DNA of 13,604 bases from JBOGEB01 sp050743125 (GTDB lineage: Bacteria > Actinomycetota > Nitriliruptoria > Euzebyales > Egibacteraceae). The stretch covers positions 1-13,604 of the forward strand of contig JBOGEB010000115.1 in NCBI GenBank assembly GCA_050743125.1, read 5' to 3'. The notes under the pieces were generated by a model. The model ran no database searches. It was not told the DNA's origin and worked only from the letters and a program-made list of their open reading frames with translations. This document shows positions 6,211-13,548 of this stretch, piece by piece. The translations under genes and the position numbers were made by a program. Position 1 is the first letter of the stretch. The number at the start of each line of letters is the position of its first letter.

Positions 6211-6499
6211 GTGCGACGGGTTGTCGTGCTGGATCTGCGGGTCGAGGCGGGCGTGCCCGCGATCGTCTCGGCTTGCAGCAACGCCGAGATCCAGCGCTGG
6301 CTGCCCCTGCCGTCCCCGTTGACGCCGGACGACGGCTACGCGTGGCTGCGCGATCGAGACCCTCGTCCACCCGGGCAACGTCGCGTCCTGACACGCCGCC
6401 GAGGGCGGGACGATCGCCGATGCGGTCGTCTACGCCCGTTACCACTTGGTTGACCAAATCGCACTACTGTTGCATGGTGGCTACTCATGGGTAAGGTAG
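6211..6499 (+). pseudogene. GNAT acetyltransferase remnant (RimJ/RimL-like), internally deleted
   Basis: GNAT enzymes transfer acetyl groups from acetyl-CoA to amines. The frame from GTG 6211 reads VRRVVVLDLRVEAGVPAIVS then ACSNAEIQRWLPLPSPLTPD, the usual amino-terminal part of RimJ/RimL-like acetyltransferases. The central acetyl-CoA-binding region (Q/R-x-x-G-x-G/A) is missing. In another frame the sequence resumes as ETLVHPGNVAS, a TGA, then HAAEGGTIADAVVYARYHL, which corresponds to the family's VHPxNxxSxRxAEKxGF and terminal strand. The TGA sits where Arg (CGA) is usual. About 80 residues appear to have been lost together with a frame change. Clearly non-functional; the exact 5' end is uncertain. 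Confidence 0.7.
6470..6497 (+). promoter_or_regulatory. Candidate promoter for the 95-residue Cys/His protein
   Basis: TTGCAT (6470-6475) and TAAGGT (6492-6497) are separated by 16 bases. They resemble a sigma-70-type -35 and an actinobacterial -10 (TANNNT), and would start transcription about 40 bases before ATG 6548. This is a match by eye only, lying at the end of the GNAT remnant. Confidence 0.35.
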
Positions 6500-6547
6500 C
6501 GCCAGGACGGTGTAACGAAGAACGGTCCAACGAGGACGGGAGCGACC

Positions 6548-6835
6548 ATGACGCAGACACCCGCCGCAGACGCCCTGCTCAAGGAGTTCGAGGGGCCTTG
6601 GCGCGACGACACGCCGGTGTTCGGGTGCTGCCGGAAGGCCGTCGCCTCGGCGCTCTCGCATAGCGACGCCCTGGCGCTCATCCCACTCGACGCGACCGCC
6701 CGCGTGCGCGCGCTGCGCGAGGCGGTCGAGGGCGAGCTTCCCGGCCACCTGGCGGCGCATCGGTGCTGCGCTGGGCACCTCGCGGACCTCGCGTTCGACC
6801 TGCCGGACCTGTTGACCCCGGCGGACCGGGGCTAG
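6548..6835 (+). CDS. Hypothetical 95-residue Cys/His protein
   Basis: The gene begins at ATG 6548, with GGGAG five bases upstream, and has strong G/C third positions. The protein is soluble and has a CC pair (VFGCCRKAVASALSHSDALA) and, later, HLAAHRCCAGHLADLAFDLP. The two halves therefore each carry CC with a nearby His, and the C-terminal part H-x(4)-H-x-CC-x(2)-H looks capable of binding a metal. No family is recognised and no membrane segment is present. It stands alone between the GNAT remnant and the penicillin-binding protein gene 245 bases downstream; that gap shows no other gene. A role in metal or redox sensing is possible but unsupported beyond residue content. Confidence 0.68.
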   Translation: MTQTPAADALLKEFEGPWRDDTPVFGCCRKAVASALSHSDALALIPLDATARVRALREAVEGELPGHLAAHRCCAGHLADLAFDLPDLLTPADRG

Positions 6836-7066
6836 CGGCGTCCTCCCGCTCGCGGCGCCCTGCTGGAGGTCGGCGAGACGAAGCGTCCCCGGGGCGCGTG
6901 GGGCTTCGGGGCGCTGCGACCGGGCACGGCCCGCCGGACGGCTGCGTCGACCGGCGTTCGCTGACACCTCGGCCGGGGTTGGTGTGATGGGGGAGGGGGA
7001 GGCGGGCTTGGTCGGTCCTGGTATGCCCAGAGCGTCGCGGATTGGGCGCCTTGCGTTGACGGCTGG

Positions 7067-7072
7067 CAGAAT
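7067..7072 (+). promoter_or_regulatory. Possible -10 element for a leaderless PBP transcript
   Basis: CAGAAT (four of six matches to TATAAT) ends eight bases before ATG 7081, which has no recognisable Shine-Dalgarno sequence. If it is used, transcription would begin at or next to the start codon, as in many actinobacterial leaderless genes. No good -35 is evident at normal spacing (TTGGGC at 7042-7047 is 19 bases away). Confidence 0.25.
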
Positions 7073-7080
7073 CAGCCACC

Positions 7081-9720
7081 ATGAGTCGCGAGCGCGAGGC
7101 TGCCCGCGGAGCGGGCGCCGGCACCGGACACCAGGGGGAAGGCTCCGGCGGGGCCGTCTCGACCTGGGACGACGACGATGGCTTCGGGCCAGTGCTGCAT
7201 GGAGGGCCGTGGGGGGACGACCTCGACAGCGAACGGGGGTCTTCGGGGGACGACGCGGAGGATGAATGGGCAGCTTGCTGGGACGCCCGCGACCGCCATG
7301 GAGGGGCTTGGGGAGACGCCCGCGACGACGAATGGAGGGCTTGGGGGGACGACCCGGAGGACGAATGGGGGCCGCAGACGGTCGTGTCCACGCGCCAGCC
7401 GCGCGCGACGCCGGGGGAGTGGGGACCACCCGCACGCACGCCTGCATCCAAGCCCGCACGCGGTCGACCGCCGGCTCACCGCAAGCCGCGCCGCCCGATC
7501 AGCCCGCGCCGCCGGCGAGCCCGGTGGCTTCGGCGCGTGGTCCTGTCGCTGCTCGTGCTCCCGGTCGTGGTGCTCGGGGTCGCCGGAACGGTCCTGTTCT
7601 CTTTCTTCGTCAAGTCCGTCCCGCTTCCGTCGGCGATCGGGTCGAAGCCGACGGTGATCCTGGACTCGACCGGCACGGTCGCGTTCGCGACGCTGCAGCC
7701 GAAGTTCGCGCGGCAGGAGGTCCCGCTCACGCAGGTGTGCCCGCCGGGGCGCCGCTACGTCTGTGACGCAGTCTTGGCCGCGGAGGACGCGGGGTTCTAC
7801 AGGCACGGCGGGGTGAGCGTCCCCGGCATCATCCGAGCGGCGCTGCGCAACGTGACGAGCGGCCAGGTCACCCAGGGCGGCTCGACGATCAGCCAGCAGT
7901 ACATCAAGAACGTGACCGGCAAGGACGAGCGCACCGCGCTGCGGAAGGTCCGCGAGGCGGCGCTCGCGATGAAGCTGGAGCGGGAGTACTCGAAGGACCA
8001 GATCCTGGAGCTGTATCTCAACTCGATCTATTTCGGGCGGGGGGCATACGGGATCCAGGCGGCCGCGCATGCGTACTTCGGCATCGACGCGTCCGACCTC
8101 TCCCTCGCGCAGGCCGCACAGCTCGCAGGCGTGATCCCTGCCCCGTCCTCCTACGACCCGCTCGAGAACCCTGAGGGCGCGCACCGGCGCTACCGGTACG
8201 TCCTGGACCGGATGCTCGCGCTCGGCTGGGTCAACTCCGCCCAGGCCGGGCAGCTACGGGCGACCCCCCCCCTGCCGCAGCGCCGGGGGGACGTCCGCGC
8301 GGGCGACGCTCCGTATTTCCTGGACATCGTGCGCCGGGAGCTGGAGACGAGGCTCGGGGACCAGATCTACACGGGCCTACGGGTCACGACCACGTTGAAC
8401 CTCGCGGTCCAGCGCCATGCGCAGGAGGTGTACGAGCAGGCGTTCACGCCGATCCTCCCGACCGGGGCGCTGGTCGCGCTGGACCCGGCGACCGGGGGGA
8501 TCGTCGCGCTGGTCGGCGGTGAGAATTACCAGACCGACCAGTTCAACCTCGCGCTCGCGCCCCGCCAGGCGGGCTCGACGTTCAAGCCGTTCGCGCTCGC
8601 GGCGTGGATCGAGGACCGCAAGTCGCCCGAGAGCTACTTCGACGCGCCCGCGAAGCTCGTGCTCCCCGAGGCGGACGACGGCGGGGACTGGACGGTCAAC
8701 AACTACAGGAGCGCCGCGTTTCCCCCTATGAGCCTCCGCCAGGCCACCTGGAGGTCGGTGAACACCGTCTACGCGCAGGTAGCAGACGCGGTAGGCCCGA
8801 AGGCGACCGCGGACATCGCGAGCCGCATGATGGGCCTGGAGGATGAGAACCGGTTGCGGCCCCTGGCGTCCCTGGTGCTCGGGACGGTGGAGATCACGCC
8901 CCTGAAGCTCGCCGAGGCGTACAACACGTTCGCGAGCGGCGGGATCCACCGGTCTGCCTTCGCGGTGATCGAGGCGCGCCAGGGCGGCAAGGTCGTCTAC
9001 CGCCACGAGCCTGACAGCAAGCGCGTGCTGACCGCTCAGGTCGCGAACGGCGTGACCGATGTGCTCAAAGGGGTCGTCGCCAATGGCAGCGGGCGCCGCG
9101 CCCAGATCGGCCGGCCAGCCGCTGGCAAGACCGGCACGACCCAAGAGTACGGCGACGCGTGGTTCGCGGGGTATGTTCCCCAGCTCACCGCAGTCGTCTG
9201 GATGGGCAACCGCGACAACAACCAGACGATGCCTGGCAAGCCGACCGGCGGCGAGCTGCCGGCGGAGACGTGGAAGGGGTTCATGTCCGCGGCGCTCGAG
9301 GGGGTCAGGGCTGTCGACTTCTCCAAGGCCGACGAGGACGGGCTCGTCGTCGAGCGGGCGAGCCCCACCCCGACGCCCGAGGTGACCGAGGAGAAGTGCG
9401 CCGACGGTGAGGTCGTGAGGGGAATCGGGGGGACGCCCCTAGGGCACGGGTACGCCCCTGATGCGACGCGGCAGGGCACCCAGTCAGGCGACGGGTCGAA
9501 ACCGCGCCCCTCACGGGGATGCGTCCCCGCGATTTCGCCGTCCGCGAGCGAGCAGGTGACCAGCGAGGAGCCCACGGAGCAGACCGACGCCTTCATCCCC
9601 GCCCCGAACCCTGCTCCCAGGGACAACAGCGCGGCCCAAGGTCACCGAAGGCGGGGACGGGACGGGGGTCGCAATCGGGACCGGGACCGGGGATCGCTCC
9701 TGTTTCCGATGCCGTGGTGA
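7081..9720 (+). CDS. Bifunctional penicillin-binding protein (class A, GT51 plus transpeptidase)
   Basis: This enzyme polymerises lipid II into glycan strands and crosslinks the peptides, outside the membrane. The 879 residues comprise a cytoplasmic tail (1-150), one membrane segment (about 151-178), a GT51 glycosyltransferase and a transpeptidase. GT51 motifs are EDAGFYRHGG (235-244, catalytic Glu 235), GGSTISQQYIKN (266-277), and REAALAMKLE with LYLNSIYFGRGAYG. Transpeptidase motifs are S499-T-F-K502 (nucleophile Ser 499), SVN (559-561) and KTGTT (683-687). All catalytic motifs are present, so it should be active. The carboxyl tail (about 755-879) is disordered, Pro/Ser-rich and Arg-rich, with Cys 773 and 814. 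The tail at residues 29-97 is unusually rich in Trp, Asp and Gly in repeat-like units. The start has no clear ribosome-binding site, and the first 28 residues could be absent if another start is used. Confidence 0.95.
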   Translation: MSREREAARGAGAGTGHQGEGSGGAVSTWDDDDGFGPVLHGGPWGDDLDSERGSSGDDAEDEWAACWDARDRHGGAWGDARDDEWRAWGDDPEDEWGPQTVVSTRQPRATPGEWGPPARTPASKPARGRPPAHRKPRRPISPRRRRARWLRRVVLSLLVLPVVVLGVAGTVLFSFFVKSVPLPSAIGSKPTVILDSTGTVAFATLQPKFARQEVPLTQVCPPGRRYVCDAVLAAEDAGFYRHGGVSVPGIIRAALRNVTSGQVTQGGSTISQQYIKNVTGKDERTALRKVREAALAMKLEREYSKDQILELYLNSIYFGRGAYGIQAAAHAYFGIDASDLSLAQAAQLAGVIPAPSSYDPLENPEGAHRRYRYVLDRMLALGWVNSAQAGQLRATPPLPQRRGDVRAGDAPYFLDIVRRELETRLGDQIYTGLRVTTTLNLAVQRHAQEVYEQAFTPILPTGALVALDPATGGIVALVGGENYQTDQFNLALAPRQAGSTFKPFALAAWIEDRKSPESYFDAPAKLVLPEADDGGDWTVNNYRSAAFPPMSLRQATWRSVNTVYAQVADAVGPKATADIASRMMGLEDENRLRPLASLVLGTVEITPLKLAEAYNTFASGGIHRSAFAVIEARQGGKVVYRHEPDSKRVLTAQVANGVTDVLKGVVANGSGRRAQIGRPAAGKTGTTQEYGDAWFAGYVPQLTAVVWMGNRDNNQTMPGKPTGGELPAETWKGFMSAALEGVRAVDFSKADEDGLVVERASPTPTPEVTEEKCADGEVVRGIGGTPLGHGYAPDATRQGTQSGDGSKPRPSRGCVPAISPSASEQVTSEEPTEQTDAFIPAPNPAPRDNSAAQGHRRRGRDGGRNRDRDRGSLLFPMPW

Positions 9721-9752
9721 TCATGGAGCCAGCGCCGTCGTCGTTGGTTGTG

Positions 9753-9786
9753 GAAGGATTCGCGCACGATGCTGCGCGAATCCTTC
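9753..9786 (+). promoter_or_regulatory. 14-bp perfect inverted repeat enclosing the GT-C start codon
   Basis: Arms at 9753-9766 and 9773-9786 are exact reverse complements, and the six-base loop (9767-9772, CGATGC) contains the ATG at 9769. A GGAAGG Shine-Dalgarno-like sequence (9752-9757) lies at the base of the 5' arm. The hairpin could mask translation initiation. It could also act as a transcription barrier after the PBP gene, though no U-run follows. Confidence 0.6.
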
Positions 9787-10959
9787 ACCCTCGTAGGGGT
9801 GGCCAGGCTGGGGGGCTTGGTTCGCACGCTCAGCCCCGTCGATCGGGCGGTCCTGCGGCTGCGGTTGCTCACCCTGCTCACCGTCTGGGTGGTCGTCGGG
9901 TGCTCTGCCTGGCTGTTCGCCACTCGGGGGGCGACCGTCCCGACGGCGCTGCTGCAACGTTGGTGGCAGTGGGACTGGGACCGGTTGCAGGCGATCGCAC
10001 AATTCGGCTATGACGGCCACCCGAGCCGGTACCTCACCAACCAAGAGGCGTTCTTCCCCGGATTCCCGTTGCTGCTTCGGGGCGTTCATGCCGTAGTCCC
10101 GAACTGGGTGGTGGCCGGGCTGCTCATCTCGTTTGTGGCCGGAATGGTGGCGGTGGTCGCGTTAGCCCGGCTCGCCGAGCTGGAGCGCTCCGTCAACGAA
10201 CCGAGCACTCCTGTCGGTGACCTTGGCGAGCGAGCGGTCCTGTTCCTTCTGCTCTCCCCACCGGCGGTGTTTCTGGCCGCGGGCTACACCGAGGCGCTGT
10301 TCCTGGCGTTCGCGCTGCCGGCCTGGCTCGCGGCGCGCCGCGGCCGGTGGATGCTCGCCAGCCTGCTCGCGGCGGGCGCGACCGCAACTCGAATCAGTGG
10401 CCTGTTCTTGGGGGCGGCGTTGGCCGTGGAGTTCCTGACCGCCCGAGACGGTCGGCGCCGGTGGCGTGAGGCGGTGTGGCTGGCCCTACCCGTTGGGCCG
10501 GTGCTGCTGTACCTGCTGTACCAGTACGGCCGGACTGGCGACTGGGCGTCTTGGCTCCACGCCCAGCAGAAGGGCTGGTATCGGGAGTTCACCAACCCCG
10601 TCGACGCCTATCTCCACACCTGGCACGCAGCCTTTGGCCACCAGCAGACTCTTGGATACGCCTGGATGTTCCGCGCCGAGCTCGTCGCGATGGCGGTGGG
10701 CGTGCTGCTCGTCGGGTGGCTGCTGGCGAGCCGACGGTGGGGGGAGCTCACGTACGTCGGGCTGCAAGTGGTGAGCCTAGGGACCTCGTACTGGTACATG
10801 TCGGTGCCGCGGGCGACCTTGCTGTGGTGGCCGCTGTGGATCGGCCTTGCCCAGTGGAGCCTGCGGCAGCCTTGGCTCCGCACCGCCTATCTCACACTGA
10901 TCGCGCCGTTCATGGTGATCTTCACGTTGGTGTTCGCTCTCGGCCGTTGGGCAGGGTGA
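9769..10959 (+). CDS. Integral-membrane GT-C glycosyltransferase, PIG-V (mannosyltransferase)-like
   Basis: This polytopic membrane protein of 396 residues from ATG 9769 starts MLRESFTLVGVARLGG. It resembles bacterial PIG-V/Gpi18-type mannosyltransferases, which transfer sugars from polyprenyl-phosphate donors on the outer face of the membrane. After the first membrane helix comes the family's extracellular motif region, QWDWDRLQAIAQFGYDG then EAFFPGFPLLLRGVH. Further on are AVFLAAGYTEALFLAFALPA, RRGRWMLASLLAAGATATRI and SGLFLGAALAVEFL, the usual YTE...R-W...A-T-R-x-G pattern. Several more hydrophobic segments fill the remainder. TTG 9748 and GTG 9799 are alternative starts; the ATG lies inside a hairpin loop. 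The gene begins 48 bases after the PBP gene in the same direction, so the two may form an operon for envelope synthesis. Substrate unknown. Confidence 0.85.
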   Translation: MLRESFTLVGVARLGGLVRTLSPVDRAVLRLRLLTLLTVWVVVGCSAWLFATRGATVPTALLQRWWQWDWDRLQAIAQFGYDGHPSRYLTNQEAFFPGFPLLLRGVHAVVPNWVVAGLLISFVAGMVAVVALARLAELERSVNEPSTPVGDLGERAVLFLLLSPPAVFLAAGYTEALFLAFALPAWLAARRGRWMLASLLAAGATATRISGLFLGAALAVEFLTARDGRRRWREAVWLALPVGPVLLYLLYQYGRTGDWASWLHAQQKGWYREFTNPVDAYLHTWHAAFGHQQTLGYAWMFRAELVAMAVGVLLVGWLLASRRWGELTYVGLQVVSLGTSYWYMSVPRATLLWWPLWIGLAQWSLRQPWLRTAYLTLIAPFMVIFTLVFALGRWAG

Positions 10960-10963
10960 CGGG

Positions 10964-10978
10964 CCACTGGCTCAGTGG
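10964..10978. terminator. Hairpin between convergent genes
   Basis: CCACTG-GCT-CAGTGG is a perfect six-pair stem with a three-base loop in the 25-base gap between the converging GT-C and TerC-family genes. It could stop transcription from either side. No T-run flanks it, so it is not a canonical intrinsic terminator. Confidence 0.45.
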
Positions 10979-10984
10979 TGCGTG

Positions 10985-11971
10985 TCACTCTTCGGGGCGG
11001 CGGCGCACCAGCGCGGGTGCGACCTCCCTGCCTGTTCGCGGTTCCCCCCGGGACACCCACAGGCTCGCCACGATCACGACGAGCAGGATGAGGGCGATGA
11101 TCCCAAGGCTCACCAGGGGGCTCGGATGGGGGATGCCGGGGATCCGCTCGGTCAGCAGCTTGAGCCCGACGAAACCGAGGATGACCGCCAGCCCCTCGTT
11201 GAGGTAGCGCAGGCGGTCAGCTGCCCCCGCGGCCAGGAAGTAGAGCGACCGCAGACCGAGGATCGCGAAGATGTTCGACGTGAGCACGATGAACGGGTCC
11301 TGGGTGATCGCGAAGATCGCGGGGATCGAGTCGACGGCGAAGATCAGGTCGCTGATCTCGACGAGCACGAGCACGACGAACAGCGGGGTGGCGAGCAGCT
11401 TGCCGCTCTGGCGCACCCAGAAATGCTCGTGACGGTAGTCGTCGGTTGTCGGAAGGACCCGCTGGATCCGCCTCATTATCCCTGAGCCGGGCAGTTCGGC
11501 TGACTTGTTCCGGTCCCGCCAAATCTTGATCGCGACGTAGAAGAGGAACGCGCCGAACACGTAGAGGATCCACTCGAAGCGCTCGACCAAAGCGGCGCCG
11601 GTGAGGATGAGGACCGTGCGCATCACGATCGCGCCGAGCACGCCGTAGAACAGCACGCGATGCTGATACCGGGGCGGCACTTGCAGCGAGCTGAAGATCA
11701 GGACGAAGACGACAACGTTGTCCACCGACAGTGACTTCTCGATCACGTAGCCGGTGAAGTACTCGACGACGACCCTGCTCCCACCCTCGTGGAACTTGGT
11801 GATCACCAGACCGAAGATGACGGCGAAGCCGATCCAGATCGCCGACCAGATCGCGGCCTCCTTGACGGAGACGGTGTGTGGGTCCCGCTGAACGACGAAG
11901 AGGTCGATCGCCAGCAGGCCCGCCACGATGGCGGCGAATATGAGGTATAGGACCGGGTCGGACAGCATCAT
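10985..11971 (-). CDS. TerC/Alx-family integral membrane protein
   Basis: TerC/Alx proteins are multi-pass membrane proteins linked to tellurite resistance and, in several bacteria, to manganese export or metalation of exported proteins. This one has 328 residues from ATG 11971. It shows LLAIDLFVVQRDPHTVSVKE, YVIEKSLSVDNVVVFVLIFS (with the conserved SVDNV), and later LVEISDLIFAVDSIPAIFAI and TQDPFIVLTSNIFAILGLRS, all diagnostic of the family. About seven to nine hydrophobic helices are visible and the basic carboxyl tail is cytoplasmic. AGGGAG (11980-11975) fits ATG 11971 or the adjacent ATG 11968; an upstream ATG at 11989 and GTG 12022 are less well supported. It follows qcrB on the same strand after 206 bases. 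Confidence 0.92.
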   Translation of the reverse strand: MMLSDPVLYLIFAAIVAGLLAIDLFVVQRDPHTVSVKEAAIWSAIWIGFAVIFGLVITKFHEGGSRVVVEYFTGYVIEKSLSVDNVVVFVLIFSSLQVPPRYQHRVLFYGVLGAIVMRTVLILTGAALVERFEWILYVFGAFLFYVAIKIWRDRNKSAELPGSGIMRRIQRVLPTTDDYRHEHFWVRQSGKLLATPLFVVLVLVEISDLIFAVDSIPAIFAITQDPFIVLTSNIFAILGLRSLYFLAAGAADRLRYLNEGLAVILGFVGLKLLTERIPGIPHPSPLVSLGIIALILLVVIVASLWVSRGEPRTGREVAPALVRRRPEE

Positions 11972-12177
11972 TGCTCCCTGGACAGTCATTAGCTCTGCCT
12001 GCGGGCCACGCCTCGCGTCCACGTACTCTCGCCCGTGGAGTGCGGGCGCATCTGGGTGGCCCTCCGAGCCACCGTGCTGATGAAGCCGAGTCGGTCGGCC
12101 TCTCGGCCGTCCTCGCGCTCCTGCCCTTCGGTCGCTCTCCTCAGGTTCTACCCTACCCCGTGCCGGCCACCCTCGCC
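11972..12177 (-). promoter_or_regulatory. Structured leader upstream of the TerC-family gene
   Basis: This is the 206-base gap between qcrB and the TerC-family gene. On the minus strand it can form several hairpins, among them CGGCC-GAGA-GGCCG (around 12115-12095) and GGTGGC-TCGGAGG-GCCACC (around 12075-12055). TerC/Alx genes are often preceded by the manganese-sensing yybP-ykoY riboswitch, but its consensus core is not recognisable by eye here. A promoter should also lie in this gap if the gene is not co-transcribed with qcrB. Confidence 0.3.
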
Positions 12178-13548
12178 CTATTGAGCGGGTTGAGCGGGCT
12201 GGAAGCGGCTGTCGGCTTCGAGTTCGTCGGACGCCACGCGCAGGCCGGTCCGCGTCAGACGGCGGGTGCTGTACCGATGTCCCAACACCGCGAGGACCGG
12301 TGGGACGAGGACCGCGGTGAGGCGGAAGAACCCGGTGACCGTCTCAATGGGGATCCCGACCAGGCGCGACAGCACGTCGTTGGTCGCCGCAGCCGAGACG
12401 ATGAGGACGAACGAGAAGGTCCCGAGCGCCATCGCCGCGCGCAGCGGAATCTCCAGCGGGTTGGAGAGCACGTGCCACTCCCCGTGCAGGCCGTAGACCT
12501 TGCGCTCGAGGAACGGGTAGGCGATCAGCGCGCCGAAGACGAGCCCGGGCAGCACGATTCCCGCGATGAGCGGCCCGGAGACCGTCACACCGGGCAGGTC
12601 GATCTCGACCGGCGGGAGTATCCGCAGCATCCCCTCCAGCCAGAACAGGAACCAGTCCGGCTGCGCGCTGTTGCCGACCTGGCCGGGAACGTAGGGGCCG
12701 AGCAGCGCGACGTCGCTCCACGGGATCAGGACCGCCGCGGCGGACAGCAGACCGCCGACCCACAGAATCAGCGTCGTCGACTCGGCGGACTGCGACGGCC
12801 ACAGCGGCTTGCCGACGACCATCCGGTGGCCGTCGATCCCGCTGCGCGGGAACTGGGTGTGGCGCTGGCGGACGACGAACAGCAGGTGGACGCCCACGAC
12901 CCCGATGATGAGCGCCGGGATGAGCAGGACGTGGAACACAAAGAAGCGCGGGATCACGTCGCCGGTCGGAAACTGGCCGCCGAACACCCAGAACGCGAGC
13001 CGGTCGCCGACGAACGGGAAGCTCAGCAGCTCCGAATAGGCGATCCGGATCCCCGTGCCCGCCAGGGAGTCATAGGGCAGCGAGTAGCCGACGAAGCCCT
13101 CGGCGATCGCGAGCGTCAGGAGCAGCAGGCCGATGTGGTAGTTGATCTCGCGCGGCTTGCGGAACGCGCCGGTCAGCAGGATCCGAAGCATGTGCATCAC
13201 CGTCGCGGCGATGAACAGGTGGGAGGCTCCGCGGTGGATCCGGCGTATGAGCAGCCCGCCGGGCACATCCTCCGACAGCCGCAGGATCGAGGCGAACGCC
13301 GCTGGCAGCTGCGTGCTCGCGTAGAGCGGGTTCGAGCCCTGGTAGGTCACGACGTCGGTCGACGGCCGGTAGAAGAGGGCGAGGAAGATCCCGGTCGCGA
13401 CCAGCACGACCAGGGAGAACAGCGCCACCTCGCCGAGCAGGAACGACCAGTGGTGGGGGAACACCTTGTTCGCCGCCTTGCGGCCAGGGCGGCGCAGCCC
13501 GATCCGCCGGTCGAGGGTGTCGAACAGGAGCGCGAACAGCGGGGTCAT
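12178..13548 (-). CDS. qcrB: Cytochrome b subunit of the bc1 complex (menaquinol-cytochrome c reductase)
   Basis: Cytochrome b carries the two b-hemes and quinol sites of the bc1 complex in the cytoplasmic membrane. The 456-residue product begins MTPLFALLFDTLDRRIGLRR and has the actinobacterial start KVFPHHWSFLLGE (28-40). Heme ligands are visible as H105 and H119 (IRRIHRGASHLFIAATVMHM) and H206 and H221 (FFVFHVLLIPALIIGVVGVH), the latter with the 15-residue spacing of b6/QcrB types. FRKPREINYHIG and EGFVGYSLPYDSLAGTGIRI are typical. The Qo motif reads P297-D-W-F300 instead of PEWY. The protein is shorter than classical mycobacterial QcrB (about 550), mainly at the carboxyl end, which finishes in a Gln/Pro/Ala tail. 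Its ATG overlaps the stop of an upstream gene (ATGA), with AAGGA upstream as the ribosome-binding site. Confidence 0.95.
   Translation of the reverse strand: MTPLFALLFDTLDRRIGLRRPGRKAANKVFPHHWSFLLGEVALFSLVVLVATGIFLALFYRPSTDVVTYQGSNPLYASTQLPAAFASILRLSEDVPGGLLIRRIHRGASHLFIAATVMHMLRILLTGAFRKPREINYHIGLLLLTLAIAEGFVGYSLPYDSLAGTGIRIAYSELLSFPFVGDRLAFWVFGGQFPTGDVIPRFFVFHVLLIPALIIGVVGVHLLFVVRQRHTQFPRSGIDGHRMVVGKPLWPSQSAESTTLILWVGGLLSAAAVLIPWSDVALLGPYVPGQVGNSAQPDWFLFWLEGMLRILPPVEIDLPGVTVSGPLIAGIVLPGLVFGALIAYPFLERKVYGLHGEWHVLSNPLEIPLRAAMALGTFSFVLIVSAAATNDVLSRLVGIPIETVTGFFRLTAVLVPPVLAVLGHRYSTRRLTRTGLRVASDELEADSRFQPAQPAQ

Noticed and set aside
7081..7380. GA/GG-rich repeats at the start of the PBP gene as a non-coding repeat array or CRISPR
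   Set aside because: Repeats are imperfect, in frame and continuous with the PBP coding sequence, so they are protein-level repeats.
6485..7459. Long minus-strand frames opposite the Cys/His protein and the PBP tail
   Set aside because: Low-complexity Arg/Pro/Ser shadows created by high GC; the plus strand carries recognisable genes.
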